Positions 1 to 10,882 of a stretch of DNA of 64,000 bases are shown here, piece after piece. The translations under genes and the position numbers were made by a program. The notes below the pieces were generated by a model. It searched no databases. It had not been told where the DNA came from and saw only the letters and a list, made by a program, of their open reading frames with translations. The stretch spans positions 31,689,628-31,753,627 of the forward strand of contig OZ035998.1 in NCBI GenBank assembly GCA_964035015.1. Direction: 5' to 3'. The first letter of the stretch is position 1. Each line of letters begins with the position of its first letter. Origin of the DNA: Corallium rubrum. Its lineage: Eukaryota; Cnidaria; Anthozoa; Scleralcyonacea; Coralliidae.

Positions 1-475
1 GTACCAAACAACATAAGGAGACAATAAACACGAAGTACCAAACAACAAAAGGAGACAATAAACATGAAGTACCAAACAACATAAGGAGATAATCAACATG
101 AAGTACCAAACAACGTAAAGAGACAATAAACATGAAGTACCAAACAACATAAGGAGACAATAAACATGAAGTACCAAACAACATAAGGAGATAACAAACA
201 TGAAATACCAAACAACATAAGGAGACAATAAACATGAAGTACCAAACAACATAAAGAGACAATAAACATGAAGTACCAAACAACATAAGGATATAATAAA
301 CATGAAGTACCAAACAACTAAGGAGACAATAAACATGAAGTACCAAACAACATAAAGAGACAATAAACATGAAGTACCAAACAACATAAGGAGATAATAA
401 ACATGAAGTACCAAACAACATAAGGAGACAATAAACATGAAGTACCAAACAATATAAAAGTAAGTACAAAAACTA
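1..475. repeat. 34-bp minisatellite, about 13-14 copies
   Basis: A direct tandem repeat with a 34-bp period, each unit starting GTACCAAACAACATAAGGAG and ending in AATAAACATGAA. Units differ by a few substitutions and one is a base shorter. The array runs off the left edge. It lies in intron 11 of the dynein gene. There are no unique spacers, so it is a minisatellite and not a CRISPR array. Reading frames across it only translate the repeat. Confidence 0.9.
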
Positions 476-548
476 TGATATAAAAAAGTAGTGTGTAGCA
501 TCGTTAGCAATGGAGAAATACAAATAAAAAATACATGTTTGTGGAAGC

Positions 549-770
549 TGGTGGTGGTGGTGGTGGTGGTGGTGGTGGTGATATATAGTGGTGGTGGTAA
601 TGGTGGTGTGGTGGTGGTGGTGTGGTGGTTATGGTGTGGCGGTGGTGGTGGTGGCAATGATGGTGGTAGTGGCGATGATGGTGGTAGTGGTGGCGATGAT
701 GGTGGTGGTGGTGGTGGTGATGAGCTGGTGGTGGTCAGGATGGTGGTCGTGGTGGTGTTGGTTTCTACCG
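549..770. repeat. Imperfect (GGT)n microsatellite
   Basis: A G/T-rich trinucleotide tract (TGG/GGT) with scattered GAT and AGT variants. It sits in dynein intron 11. The Gly- or Val-rich frames across it are repeat translations. Confidence 0.85.
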
Positions 771-1170
771 ATTTCTAACTAAATGTATGTTTCCAATAAA
801 TCTGCACCTTCCAATATTTTAGGCTTATTTACTAAAACAAATTTAAATACACCATCACGCTACGAGGACCTGTTGCCGCTAACTTTTATATAAAATATTC
901 CAGATAAAATATACAAACTCAATCATCTGCAAGAATTAGACCGAAAATACAGAACAGCATCCTAGTGGGATTGTGTAATCTCAAGGAAAACTACCTCACC
1001 ATGGAAAGCAGTCCACTTCCAGCACAAACACAGTTTAATTGCATCCGCACTTGGTTGAGTGCAACCCGAGTCATTTTTCCGTCCACTTCATTGCATGGAC
1101 TCGAATCCAGTCTGCTTGTGTTCAAACTGGTGGACTCGCTATTCAAACCAGACACAGTGCCAATTAATTA
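771..1170. other. Intron sequence, nothing recognised
   Basis: Ordinary intron-like sequence between two microsatellites. I looked for the next dynein tail exon on the minus strand (the segment after residue 745) and did not find it here, so it should lie left of the window. Confidence 0.5.
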
Positions 1171-1634
1171 CGAACGAACGAACGAACGAACGAACGAACG
1201 AACGAACGAACGAACGAACGAACGAACGAACGAACGAACGAACGAACGAACGAACGAACGAACGAACGAACGAACGAACGAACGAACGAACGAACGAACG
1301 AACGAACGAACGAACGAACGAACGAACGAACGAACGAACGAACGAACGAACGAACGAACGAACGAACGAACGAACGAACGAACGAACGAACGAACGAACG
1401 AACGAACGAACGAACGAACGAACGAACGAACGAACGAACGAACGAACGAACGAACGAACGAACGAACGAACGAACGAACGAACGAACGAACGAACGAACG
1501 AACGAACGAACGAACGAACGAACGAACGAACGAACGAACGAACGAACGAACGAACGAACGAACGAACGAACGAACGAACGAACGAACGAAAGAACGAACG
1601 AACGAACGAACGAACGAACGAACGAACGAACGAA
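1171..1634. repeat. (CGAA)n microsatellite, 116 units
   Basis: A pure tetranucleotide tract of 464 bp with a single substitution (C to A at 1591). Three overlapping frames read through it as Thr-Asn-Glu-Arg or Ser-Phe-Val-Arg repeats. They are artefacts: the tract lies in intron 11 of the dynein gene. Confidence 0.95.
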
Positions 1635-1857
1635 TAGCTCACAGCGGAATATAAAGCTGCCTGATAACTAACTGCGCTGCGTAGCTAACTAATCCCAGTC
1701 CAAATTAAGTCAGAGACCGCTGATTGTTTTTTTATGGCCGCGAAACCTGTCATTTACTGTAACTATCGCTACAATAGATCGATTTAACAACTCTATGCTA
1801 CACATGATTCAATGCTTGCGGTATAATGTTAAAGGTAAAAAATAAAAATTAGCATAC

Positions 1858-1983
1858 CTCCTTGGAGAGAGTAATAATTTCAGGCAAGAAATTTACTTTT
1901 AGTTTTAACATGTTGCCAGTCCTTGTTCTTGTACTTTCAATCGAGAAAATACGACCACCAACCCCAAGGTTGCGAGCAGTCAC
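1858..1983 (-). CDS. DYNC1H1: Dynein heavy chain exon 11 (residues 704-745)
   Basis: A 42-codon exon, phase 0 at both ends. It starts after a TTTTTAG acceptor and ends before a GTATGC donor. It reads from [18 protein letters not shown] to [12 protein letters not shown]. This matches the cytoplasmic dynein 1 tail segment that follows the WARKVQQ stretch in animal DYNC1H1, as I remember that protein. The family motif around STR.RGRTGN is two or so residues shorter here. This is the last coding exon visible; the following segment (VRNLKWLGF in animals) lies off the left edge. Too short and not Met-initiated, so simple ORF finding misses it. Confidence 0.93.
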
Positions 1984-2990
1984 CTAAAAAGTGATCGAAT
2001 ACGGTTTTTAAAAAATGATAGATGAAAGACGAGGAGTGATGGAGGAGAGGAAAAGATACGGAAAGAAGAAAGGGGAGAGGATGGAAGAAGACGAAAACGA
2101 TAAGCCTATACGGTAATGTAAAATGAAAGACAGAAGGCGAAGGATAGAGAAATATATCAGTGGAGAAGAAAATGAAAGAGAAGGAAAACAATCAAAAATC
2201 TGCGAGGGAACGCAAGAGAGAAGGGAAAGAATGAGAAAAATATACAAGGGGAGACAAAAATGAAACAGGAGAAAAACATAACGACTGTAATGCAATGCAC
2301 TGTAATATGCACTGCAATGCAATGCAATGCAATGCAATGCAATGCAATGCAATGCAATGCAATGCAAGATGAAAGAGAGAAGGCGAAGGAATATATAAGG
2401 AGAGAACGAGATGGAAGAGAGAAAAAAGATAAGTCTGCGTGGTGACGCAAGACGAAAGAGAGAGGGGAAAGGACAGAGAAATATTTAAAGGGAAGAGAAG
2501 ATGGAAAAGAAAAAAAAAGATAAAAAGTCTGCGTGATATTATAAGGGGAAAGGTAGAGAAATACAAAAGGGGAGAAGAAGATGAAAGAAAAAGGAAACGA
2601 TAAAAAAAGTGAAAGGTAATGTAGTGTAATGTAAGATGAAGGGGAGTAAGGAAGGATAAAGAAATATATAAGGGGAGAAGAAGATGAAAGAGAAAGGGAA
2701 GAAAGAAATGGAAGATCAAGGGAAATGAAAAATATCTACAAGATAATTCAAGAAAAACAAGACAGGGAGAAAGGATAGGAAAAGATGAAAGGATAGTAAA
2801 TGCAAGGAGAGGACAAGATGAAAAGCAGAAAAAAATATTTGTGGTGATGCAAGATAAAGAAGAGGGAATAATAAGAAAAGATGAAAGGATGAAGATAAAA
2901 AAGCTACAAAGTGACGTAAGATGAAAAAGAGAAGGGAAATCATATTTTTAAACTTATCATAAACCTTACGAAAATGAAGCATCAACTTAC
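1984..2990. repeat. Intron 10: purine-rich strand-asymmetric tract
   Basis: From about 2030 to 2945 the plus strand is almost all A and G, built from loosely repeated GAAAGAGAAGG and AGATGAAA words. It looks like a decayed purine minisatellite. A clean pentanucleotide block lies inside it. The Phe/Leu/Ser-rich minus-strand frames here are translations of the polypyrimidine strand and not genes. Confidence 0.8.
2308..2367. repeat. (GCAAT)n pentanucleotide microsatellite
   Basis: About eleven uninterrupted units of GCAAT inside the purine-rich intron 10 tract, with degenerate copies just to the left. Confidence 0.9.
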
Positions 2991-3146
2991 TTTCCTCGAC
3001 CAGTCATCAAACAACTCTTGCGTATCCAACTTCTGTTTAAAATTATCTCCATCAGCCTTGAGACGTTGTCCTTCAACATGACTTTCCCATCCCTTTCCCA
3101 AAACGTCTTCAACACGCCTTAGGTACGCATTCAACTGTCGCTCGAT
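2991..3146 (-). CDS. DYNC1H1: Dynein heavy chain exon 10 (residues 652-703)
   Basis: A 52-codon exon, phase 0 at both ends, with a TTTAAG acceptor and a GTAAGT donor. It reads [20 protein letters not shown], continues through [18 protein letters not shown] and ends ELFDDWSRK. This is a signature stretch of cytoplasmic dynein 1 heavy chain (animal form: [27 protein letters not shown]). It belongs to the DHC_N1 tail that carries the intermediate and light-intermediate chains. No break or odd codon is seen. Confidence 0.96.
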
Positions 3147-4015
3147 CTTAAATATAAAAACAACAAAACATGAACTATTACACTAGCATTGGATAACCCA
3201 TATGGACGATACTGCTGAAATATTGATACCTATTTTTTAATATCGGTTGCATTCCCAGTTGAATACAACAGAAAATGAAAGTCGAACATAACTCCAATTG
3301 TCGAAATTAGTGACGTTGTTGTTGTCAAAAGTCTTAAAGTCGTTAATAATACTTGGATTACATTGGTATGTATGTTTATTGATCATAACGTCATAAATTG
3401 AAAATTTTGTTTTTTGTATCATTAACATTCATTATTATATGGTACAGTTACGGCTGGTAAAATTGCGTGCTCTGATCGGCCGAAAACCTCACGTGCGATT
3501 CTATTATTTTTTCGGTAATGAATTGGTCCGTATTGCGGGTTCGTCAACCATTTTGTTTACGAAAGAGGTACATAGAAAACTTTGAAAATCCGAATACATT
3601 TAATGAACCCAGTTCCTTGAGCACTAAATCATGTACGAGTCAGACGATAAGCAATCTGAAAAGTAAGTTTTACGATCCCGAAAGCAATAACCACTAAAAG
3701 ACTACAACATCGAAAATGACGAGTCTACGTCAAGACAGTGACGCCATAAGATATGTTGACATGCTAGTGACGCGTGTACGATATATAGACCATATAGACC
3801 TTTTTAATAAGTGCAGAGTACGTCATTTTCCGCCAATGACGTCATTCTCAGCCTTTTGAATTCTATTGAAAATATACAAAAGCTAAGACAATAAACGAAA
3901 TTGAAAAGAATTCAAAAGAAAAAGTTGAAAAGAAATTGACGTCAAAGAGTGAATATTATTGAAAGGGTCTATAATAAACCTTTTATAGACCACTTTCATA
4001 ATGGCCACTGCTTTA
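3147..4015. other. Intron 9, left part: nothing recognised
   Basis: AT-rich intron sequence without exon-like similarity. Short inverted words (for example near 3790 and 3970) hint at decayed foldback repeats, but I cannot delimit one. Confidence 0.4.
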
Positions 4016-4136
4016 AATATTCTTTTATGTGCATCTAATGAGCCTTTCTGACCTCGTTATGAGGCAAAGATTCTTTTGAATGCAGACACACAAACGAGAC
4101 CAGAAAGGCTTATTAAGATGCACATAAAAGAATATT
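4016..4136. repeat. Foldback MITE, about 121 bp
   Basis: Arms 4016-4050 and 4101-4136 are near-perfect inverted copies (AATATTCTTTTATGTGCATC at the outer end) around a loop of about 50 bp. It has no coding capacity. It lies in dynein intron 9. Confidence 0.8.
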
Positions 4137-4170
4137 CTAATTAATCGCTAGTATAAAAGTGGTGTATGTA

Positions 4171-4301
4171 ATAGTTCAAATACGAGACGGAGGACTTTAC
4201 CGGGATTTCAAAGTCCAAGTGCTTTTTGAAAAGGCGAGCCTTTTTAAAGCACGAGGGCTTTGCAAGCCCGGTAAAGTCCGACGTCGAGTATTTGAACTGA
4301 C
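4171..4301. repeat. Foldback MITE, about 130 bp
   Basis: The outer arms AGTTCAAATAC and GGACTTTACCGGG are repeated in inverted order at the right end. The centre has further self-complementary words built on AAAGTCC and AAAGCAC. It sits 35 bp from the previous hairpin, in the same intron. Confidence 0.75.
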
Positions 4302-4602
4302 TTCTCAAACTCAAAACTCCGAAGATACCTCTGAAACGTAATGTAATTTGCCTTATTGCAAAGTCCCAAGACTTTGAAAACCTATTTTGCATTATTTCAA
4401 AGTACTAGTAACTTTTCCTCCGATTTCAAAGCACTGGTTAAACATTAATTTCTTTTGTTTTTGGTTCATGAATTATTAATGAGTTTGAGAAGAATCTCGA
4501 TTGCTTCGGTTCGTACTGTAAATACCTCGGTCTGATAGTTTCCGGTAACGATCGCACTCCAGGTTAATACAAAGTTAATAAACGAGAAAATCAAGGACTA
4601 AC

Positions 4603-4689
4603 CTGTCTTGCCCATATTATGGATCCTGACACTGCGGGAAAGTCGCGAACTTTGCTCATTTTGCAGGCATTGCTGTGTGGATACTGAAC
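4603..4689 (-). CDS. DYNC1H1: Dynein heavy chain exon 9 (residues 623-651)
   Basis: A 29-codon exon, phase 0 at both ends, with a TTTACAG acceptor and a GTTAGT donor. It reads [20 protein letters not shown] then SGSIIWARQ. It matches the animal dynein 1 stretch [29 protein letters not shown]. It fills exactly the gap between exons 8 and 10, so the gene model is continuous here. Too short for ORF listing. Confidence 0.96.
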
Positions 4690-4740
4690 CTGTAAATAAA
4701 ATGTATATAATATACGTATTTATATTATAAAATAACATGT

Positions 4741-4950
4741 ATACGAGCCCTGATTGGTCAATTGCCGTGTTTGGATCAGAGTATCCCAACACGGAAAATT
4801 CCCGCCAAAACGATTTTTTGAAAATGTCGGACAGTATATCATATTCACTTGTGATTATTTTATAAAAGAAATACCAAATGTGTTTTTTTCCGTGTTTGGA
4901 GACACTTATCCAAACACTTGGGGAATTGCTCGACTTTCGAAAAGCTAAAA
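4741..4950. repeat. Dispersed MITE copy, shared with 11.23-11.57 kb
   Basis: The region from CGAGCCCTGATTGGTCAATT through paired GTGTTTGGA / TCCAAACAC words recurs in inverted orientation at about 11340-11550. Both copies hold the GGCGGGAATTTTCC-like word and an AAAGAAATACCAAATG end. It is a non-autonomous DNA-type repeat, one of at least two copies. Confidence 0.7.
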
Positions 4951-5423
4951 ACCAAAATATAGCGTCTAATCTATGATGGATGCTGGTTTGCAAGAAGACA
5001 AATTCTTGGTATCAGAGACGCAGTCGATAATTCTATCCAGAAGACGAAACTAGGATGAGGCTAGTCGACATTTGATGAGGCTACAACAATGCTTTGGAAA
5101 ACTTTGACGAACCATGAAACATTTTGGCGAGTATCAAAATTAATTAAAACTACAACTTGACACATAAAAACTACTATGTGTATAATATATATAACGCACC
5201 CAATTAGCTATAAATATGTGTAAAAGCATAGCTTTACACAAAAAGTTGAGTTAAATTTACACATGAATTTTTGTCAGTGCACTACAATTGCTTAGGACTC
5301 TTAATAAAAACCAGGTCATTGGTTGCGATTAAGGAAGCTGTATAAACATCATTGTCAAATATTAATGTGCCACACATTCTGACAAGGAGTGTTAGGAAAG
5401 GAGTAGAGGATGGCCTAGAATTT

Positions 5424-5943
5424 CGATTACATGGCAAGCGGGCTAGCCCGGTTTGCCGGGATCCCGGTTGTCGCAACCAGGCTAGCCCGGTTAACCGGGA
5501 TGAAAATGTCCATGTTATCGTTTTCATCCCGGCAAACCGGGCTGAAAAACTGTTGAACTCGCTGCGATACGCGTTCGTTTGCTTGTCTGTGTGAATAAAT
5601 AGTGCTGAAATGAAGTGAAATACAACATCAACGTTGTTTGTGTTTCGTGATCAAAGCGAAGATTTAATAAATTAATTAGTCTTCGTGAAGACGCTTTCCT
5701 GGGTAAGCTAAGACTTTAACGATCTTTTTATTGACGATGGGCTTACAAAATAAATAATAGACTAATTACTAATTAGTGTAAAACTGAAGTGAAACTAACG
5801 TAACTTTGCCCTTATTTACTTGATAATTGCGAATTTCGGCCTGACATCATCCCGGGCTAGCCCGCTCCATGTAGTCGTTTCGTAAACTCATCCCAGTTAA
5901 CCGGGTAGCTCTGTTAACTAGGCCAGCCCGGTCCATGTAATCG
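5424..5943. mobile_element. Non-autonomous TIR element with subterminal GGGCTAGCCC palindromes
   Basis: The ends are the inverted repeat CGATTACATGG / CCATGTAATCG, 520 bp apart. Just inside both ends are clusters of small palindromes: CGGGCTAGCCCG, CCGGTTAACCGG and CCCGGCAAACCGGG-like words. Such crowded subterminal motifs are typical transposase-binding sites of DNA transposons. No transposase frame is present. A target-site duplication is not clear. It lies in dynein intron 8. Confidence 0.65.
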
Positions 5944-6263
5944 ACCCCTAAGTCGCAGAAGTGTATATTGCACGAATGCATGCACGAAATTGAATGCATA
6001 CATTAATGCATACATGAATGAATCAGAATGAATTGGAATGGAATGGAAAGAATGGATTGGAAAGAATGGAAATTTTCAAAGCTAAAGGTACGATGTGTCA
6101 ATCCTTTTTTATACAATCACCCAGGGAAGTAATGTTGGTCCACAAAACCTCACAAGAATTTTCAGTTTTCCTTCTGATCCCCCCCACCTACCCCACCCCC
6201 CGTTTAATTAATGGCAGCCTCATTATTTTTCTTCGGTACAAACCCCTGGCCGCCAAAACGTCA

Positions 6264-6524
<261 letters not shown>

Positions 6525-6593
6525 TTAAATATGTTTAACTTAATAAGAGAGCACACAGAGTCTGCGCATACCTCCGCCAGCACGTTATTAATT

Positions 6594-6965
6594 AACAATT
6601 ATTCGCCGAAGGCGAGGTGAATATCGGTGTTTATTATATAGATGCAAGTGTTTTACTAGAGAATATGCAGTGTCGTATTTTCCATCTCCTCACTAGTTAA
6701 GATATCGATGACGTCATTAAGAATTTTACCTCTTTTTGCACTTAATCAATATAATAAAAAGAAAATTACACGCTGGCTTGAAGATATGAATTTTATCTTC
6801 TTGCGGTAAAAACGATATTTTACTCATTCGTAAAATATTGTTTTCACCACTCGAAGATAAAATCCATATCTTCGCACCACCGTGTAATATCCTCTATATA
6901 ATAACTGAGACGAAGTCGAGGTTATTATACACCGATATTCACGGAGCCTGAGGCGAATAATTGTT
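6594..6965. mobile_element. MITE with AACAATTATTCGCC termini
   Basis: The terminal inverted repeat AACAATTATTCGCC is about 36 bp long with a few mismatches, and includes ATTCACC / GGTGAATAT words. The element is about 370 bp long. The interior contains a second inverted pair around GAAGATAAAATCCATATCTTC. It has no coding capacity. It is in dynein intron 7. Confidence 0.75.
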
Positions 6966-7163
6966 TTAGTATAAATACACATTTTCGTACTTTTAGGAAC
7001 AACATTTTCTTTAAAATTGTTAATTTCCTCGTCTGTCGCATTGACAACTTGACTGGCGGCCATTGTGAATAAACGCTGTTGGTGATTATCGAGAATTAAT
7101 CCGAAGTAGCTCGACCAATCAGCGCGCGTGATTTTCTATAATCACATGTGTATTTATACTAAA
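6966..7163. mobile_element. MITE with TTAGTATAAATACACA termini
   Basis: Left arm TTAGTATAAATACACAT at 6966-6982; right arm ATGTGTATTTATACTAA at 7146-7162. It directly abuts the previous MITE, so the two may be nested parts of one larger element. Confidence 0.65.
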
Positions 7164-8088
7164 GATGTTTTATAAGAAAACGAGCCATCCAGCTAACCAG
7201 GCTAGCTCACGAGTCCTACATATGTATGAACGAATAAAATTCTTGATTGCACTTGTGCCAAAACTATGCAAAAGCATTTGCAGAAAAAAAGATATAAATG
7301 AGCGCAATTAAGAATTTCTTCTACACGGACAGACAGAAGTAAAAACACTACCTCCGCTAGGAGGTTATAACAAACAGAAACTAGCAATAAACAGACATAA
7401 GTAAAGTTCGTTCAAAAATCATCAATTCATGAAGTAGAAACAAAAGAAATCCAGGTTTATATATGTGTTTTTATTATTATTATGTGCTGAAGATATGCTT
7501 GCTGTTTTCAATAAATTTCTTGCTGGATTTTACGGCTCACACAAGACCAATCTTCAAAATTATTGAACTTACGAATGCACTATATGAACTAACAACGGTA
7601 GTTGTTACTACGATATCCAACCGTAACTGTTCTCGTTCTCTTAAAGGAGATCTCCAGTCAGAAATAGAGTTTCAGTAAAAGGCCTCGAAGAATCAATTTA
7701 AAAAATGTTGGTAGTTGTACGATATCTTCTTTTGTTTTCGAGAAACAACGTTTTCGTATTTTGTGCTTTTGGACGCCGCCTTTACTATTTGCTTTGTCGC
7801 TCTAAATTGGTGCCCTTTGTTTCAACAATTTGACATCACACGTGTATAATGACTTATCAAAAAAGTTATAAACATATCTTTGTATTATCAAACATAATCA
7901 TTTGAAAATCTTGATGTTTGGTGCACGGGCAAAACACACCCATATGTTTTCCTTGAATTAATTGGTTTGATAATAGCAACGATCTATAACCTCCGATATG
8001 TCATTGTGCACATGTGACGCCAAAATGTTTAATTTAGCTTTGATGTGGTTAAAGTAATTTAGGCAAGGTAAAAAAGGAGACAATTGCT
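7164..8088. other. Intron 7: no feature recognised
   Basis: Unique-looking AT-rich intron. The ORFs here have no recognisable similarity and no splice context. Confidence 0.4.
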
Positions 8089-8312
8089 AGTCAGCGATCA
8101 CTCATTTCTAATATGTAGGGTTATCTCAGAGCTCATCAAAGTCTTGTCAGCGTGGTCTGAGCTTGACCGGTCTGCGCGCGCTATCTATTTATTACATATT
8201 TGGTCAGCGGTTACTCATGTATAATACGTGGGGATTATCTCAGCGCTCATAAGAGTCTTGTCAGCGTGGTCTGAGCTTGACAGATTTTGCGCGCGCTGTT
8301 TATCAAGGAAAC
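8089..8312. repeat. Tandem pair of about 112-bp repeats
   Basis: Two direct copies, starting at about 8091 and 8201, each run from TGGTCAGCG- or GTCAGCG-like words through the shared AGTCTTGTCAGCGTGGTCTG to a GCGCGCGCT end. They are roughly 80 percent alike. They lie 160 bp downstream of dynein exon 7, in intron 7. Confidence 0.7.
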
Positions 8313-8477
8313 AAAAAACTGCAAAAGATGTTACGATGTCATTTTCTGTGTTCTTTCAAATAAGACATTTTCGTATCATAGACACATTTAGACCATAAAT
8401 AATTGCATATGAAAGAGATACACAACGAAAATACACAACAAAATATTAATACAACTTGAAAGTCTCCACATTTTTAC

Positions 8478-8732
8478 CTTTTCATGGCTGCCTCCCAGGC
8501 TTCACTACCTTCTTTGGAAACATCCAACGCGTCGACGTCCTTTGTATTCTCGTAAGCAAGATTCACCTCTTCAATAGCATTGGCATCAGCAGGATCCAGC
8601 GAAGCTGACGACACTTGCAAGTCTGGCATTTCTTCATTTTGTCCTCGAGAAACAGCCGGTGCTTGTTCTTTCACAGGAGGTTGTAACACACGGACAATAA
8701 CTTGCCGTAGTTGTTCATGTTGACGTCGGAAT
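8478..8732 (-). CDS. DYNC1H1: Dynein heavy chain exon 7 (residues 465-550)
   Basis: A 255-bp exon, phase 2 in (TTTTTAAG acceptor) and phase 2 out (GTAAAA donor). It reads [20 protein letters not shown], a variable Pro/Gln/Glu-rich linker, and then the conserved [20 protein letters not shown] and [14 protein letters not shown]. The linker (roughly residues 485-510) is the least conserved part, as in other animals. The rest follows animal DYNC1H1 closely. Confidence 0.96.
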
Positions 8733-8949
8733 CTTAAAAAGCGAAATTGGAAAAGATTTCAACTTCCTCTGGATACTGTAGTTGGGATTTCAACTTAAAA
8801 AGGCATCAAGATGAAACTTTAGTTTGTGGTAATATTAAGCAATTCCTATCGAAACGTGCCAAAGATTATACATAGATGAAAAGTCCAAACATGAAATAGG
8901 TAATTAATTGCACAGATATCTAATAAAACGTATTACAAACCAAACTTAC

Positions 8950-9116
8950 TTTCGAACATTGTCAAGACGAGACTGAACTCTTTTGTGGGCAGGATTCACC
9001 CGTCCTGTTTTGGCATGCTCGTCTCTCTTTTTCTTTGCCATGTCTCTCAGTAAAGTTTGCAGTTTCTCGTATTCTTCATCCCACGTCGAAAACACTTGGA
9101 AGCTTGCAACCATAAC
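8950..9116 (-). CDS. DYNC1H1: Dynein heavy chain exon 6 (residues 410-465)
   Basis: A 167-bp exon, phase 0 in (TTTCAG) and phase 2 out (GTAAGT). It reads [34 protein letters not shown] and [16 protein letters not shown]. It is equivalent to the animal segment [20 protein letters not shown]...NPAHRKLQARLDQMRK. Intron 6 (217 bp) is by far the shortest intron seen in this gene. Confidence 0.96.
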
Positions 9117-9949
9117 CTGAAATATTAGTGCACCAGTCATCACTGTTCAACACAATGAATCAGGGGCGGATTAACCCATTCCTGCCTGAGCTGGCCAAAA
9201 CGGCCTCTAGTTTTTATACTCTGTTTAACACAAAACGATTTTACTCGTCAAAGAGATAACCCTCAGACATCCCAGGCAGCAATAGGCGACTTTGAAAAAA
9301 GAATGATGACCTGGGGCGAGGGAACTTTCGCGCGGCCGGGCATATTTGCCTCTGGGAATGAGAATGGGGAACTTTAATTTTGAGCAAAATTCTGATGAAA
9401 CATCATGATTAAAAACATCAGGAGGTTGCGAAGGTAAGATTGTGAAGTATAAATAGAAAGACCACACTTTGGGAGTGATTTTAACATATGGAAGTTTCAA
9501 TGCCTTCCCAACTGTACCATACATGGCTACTCTCGCACCATTTTCCAATGTGGACTATGGGTTGAGACGCTTGGGGGCCCAGGGGGCAAATTAAGATGCG
9601 GGGGAGGGGGGGGGGGGGGGCAAACACCTGAAGATGTTGGCAAGTTACACCCCGGTCCCCGATGCACGGGAGCGGTTGTCACTTACACGTACGGCCATAT
9701 CCCTTATTTTAAGCAACAAAATAGTTTTGTTGCTTATTTTGTGAAGTTACATCAAAACTGTTCTTTAATGATTCTGTAATACATTTCAAGATTTCTAAAT
9801 TTCTAAACGTTTTTTTGCCTTTCCTGAATAATATTCCGTTGCATTTGTGGTCTATTTTGACTTCCAAATTTAGGAGGGGCCCTCAGGATCTCCAGGCCCC
9901 GCAGCAATTTTGGTAGTTTCAACGTAAAAGTTGCGCAAAAATATTTCTT

Positions 9950-10625
9950 AACGTTGGTTCATATTTTTGCAAAACCTAAGGACCGCATTGCAAAAGAACA
10001 GAGAAAAGACGCTATTAATTCCATTCCGTGCAATGGCTGCAATCTGGAGTACACCGGCCAGACTAAACGTCAAAGCAGAGAACGTAGGAGTCTAACGTTT
10101 CAAGCCATCGCTCGAAATGTTGTTAAACTCCTACGTTCTCTGTTTCGGTAGTATATCTAACCTTACTATATTTCGATTGTTGTTTCAACACTGCCAACAC
10201 AACACGCTACTTTTATTTCACGATTTAGACTAAACGTCAGTTTGGTACGCGCTTAAAGGAGAACCAAACGGCAGTTTTCTTTTCAAAAAGAGAAAATTCT
10301 GCCTTTTGGGGGCACGCGTGCCGAACTAGCCAAAAGATCGCGCGGGATAATTCAAAAATTAACACCACGAATGCACGGTATCATCAAAGATGTTGTTGGA
10401 AGCTTGGAATATTAATAGCGCCCACGCCCCATTAAACCGAGGTGACGGCAGTCTATTACCAAAAGCCTATTTGCATCTTGTTAATAGATAACGTCATCGT
10501 TGATTCTATTTGAGAGTACAAATATGGGACTTTTTTACACAACGATCACCCCTGATGCAAACACTAGATTGCAATATCGAAACGTTTGGTCATGAACAGT
10601 ATAAACTTTTTAAGGTAATTCCTCA
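9950..10625 (+). mobile_element. Penelope-like element fragment (GIY-YIG end), interrupted by a small insert
   Basis: The frame at 9954 onward shows DAINSIPCNGCNLEYTGQTK, the GIY-YIG nuclease region typical of Penelope-like elements. Near 10420-10490 the plus strand shows the family's C-terminal signature (HAPLNRGDGSLLPKAYLHL then a stop). The copy is 5'-truncated and decayed. A 154-bp element with a 13-bp target-site duplication sits inside it. About 90 bp after the coding end lies a decayed hammerhead-like motif (10555-10600: CTGATG then ATATCGAAACGTTT). Fossil, with several breaks. It lies in dynein intron 5. Confidence 0.75.
10073..10226 (+). mobile_element. Small ribozyme-tail element inserted in the Penelope-like fragment
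   Basis: The 154-bp insert is flanked by identical 13-bp duplications AGACTAAACGTCA (10060-10072 and 10227-10239). Its left part is an inverted copy of its middle (CAGAGAACGTAGGAG / CTCCTACGTTCTCTG). Its tail CGATTGTTGTTTCAACACTG is shared with the insert at 35591-35798, which also has a 13-bp duplication. Structure and host suggest a non-autonomous Penelope-type or retrozyme-like element. Confidence 0.65.
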
Positions 10626-10882
10626 GTAATTCTTTCAGAGATGAAAAGTTGCTGAAACTCTCCAGTATTAAAGTTTATGATATGTTCATAGTAAAATAAC
10701 AAAAAAAAAGTTGGGGTCACCGAACTCGTTTAGAAAATACAGCTGCCAGTAAATCATGATGTTTTCCCAATTTGTAGCTATTTTGGCTAACCTTTGATTC
10801 CGTCTTATCTTCATAAAAGCACTTAGTTTATACTGAGTGGAGAAATACTTGATATGTTATATGCACTTATATATATGAACTA

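Noticed and set aside
1-475. Possible CRISPR array
   Set aside because: Repeats are contiguous 34-bp units without unique spacers, in a eukaryotic intron; this is a minisatellite.
965-1654. A 229-residue frame of Thr-Asn-Glu-Arg repeats
   Set aside because: Translation of the (CGAA)n microsatellite; all frames are open because the repeat contains no stop in these readings, and it lies in a dynein intron.
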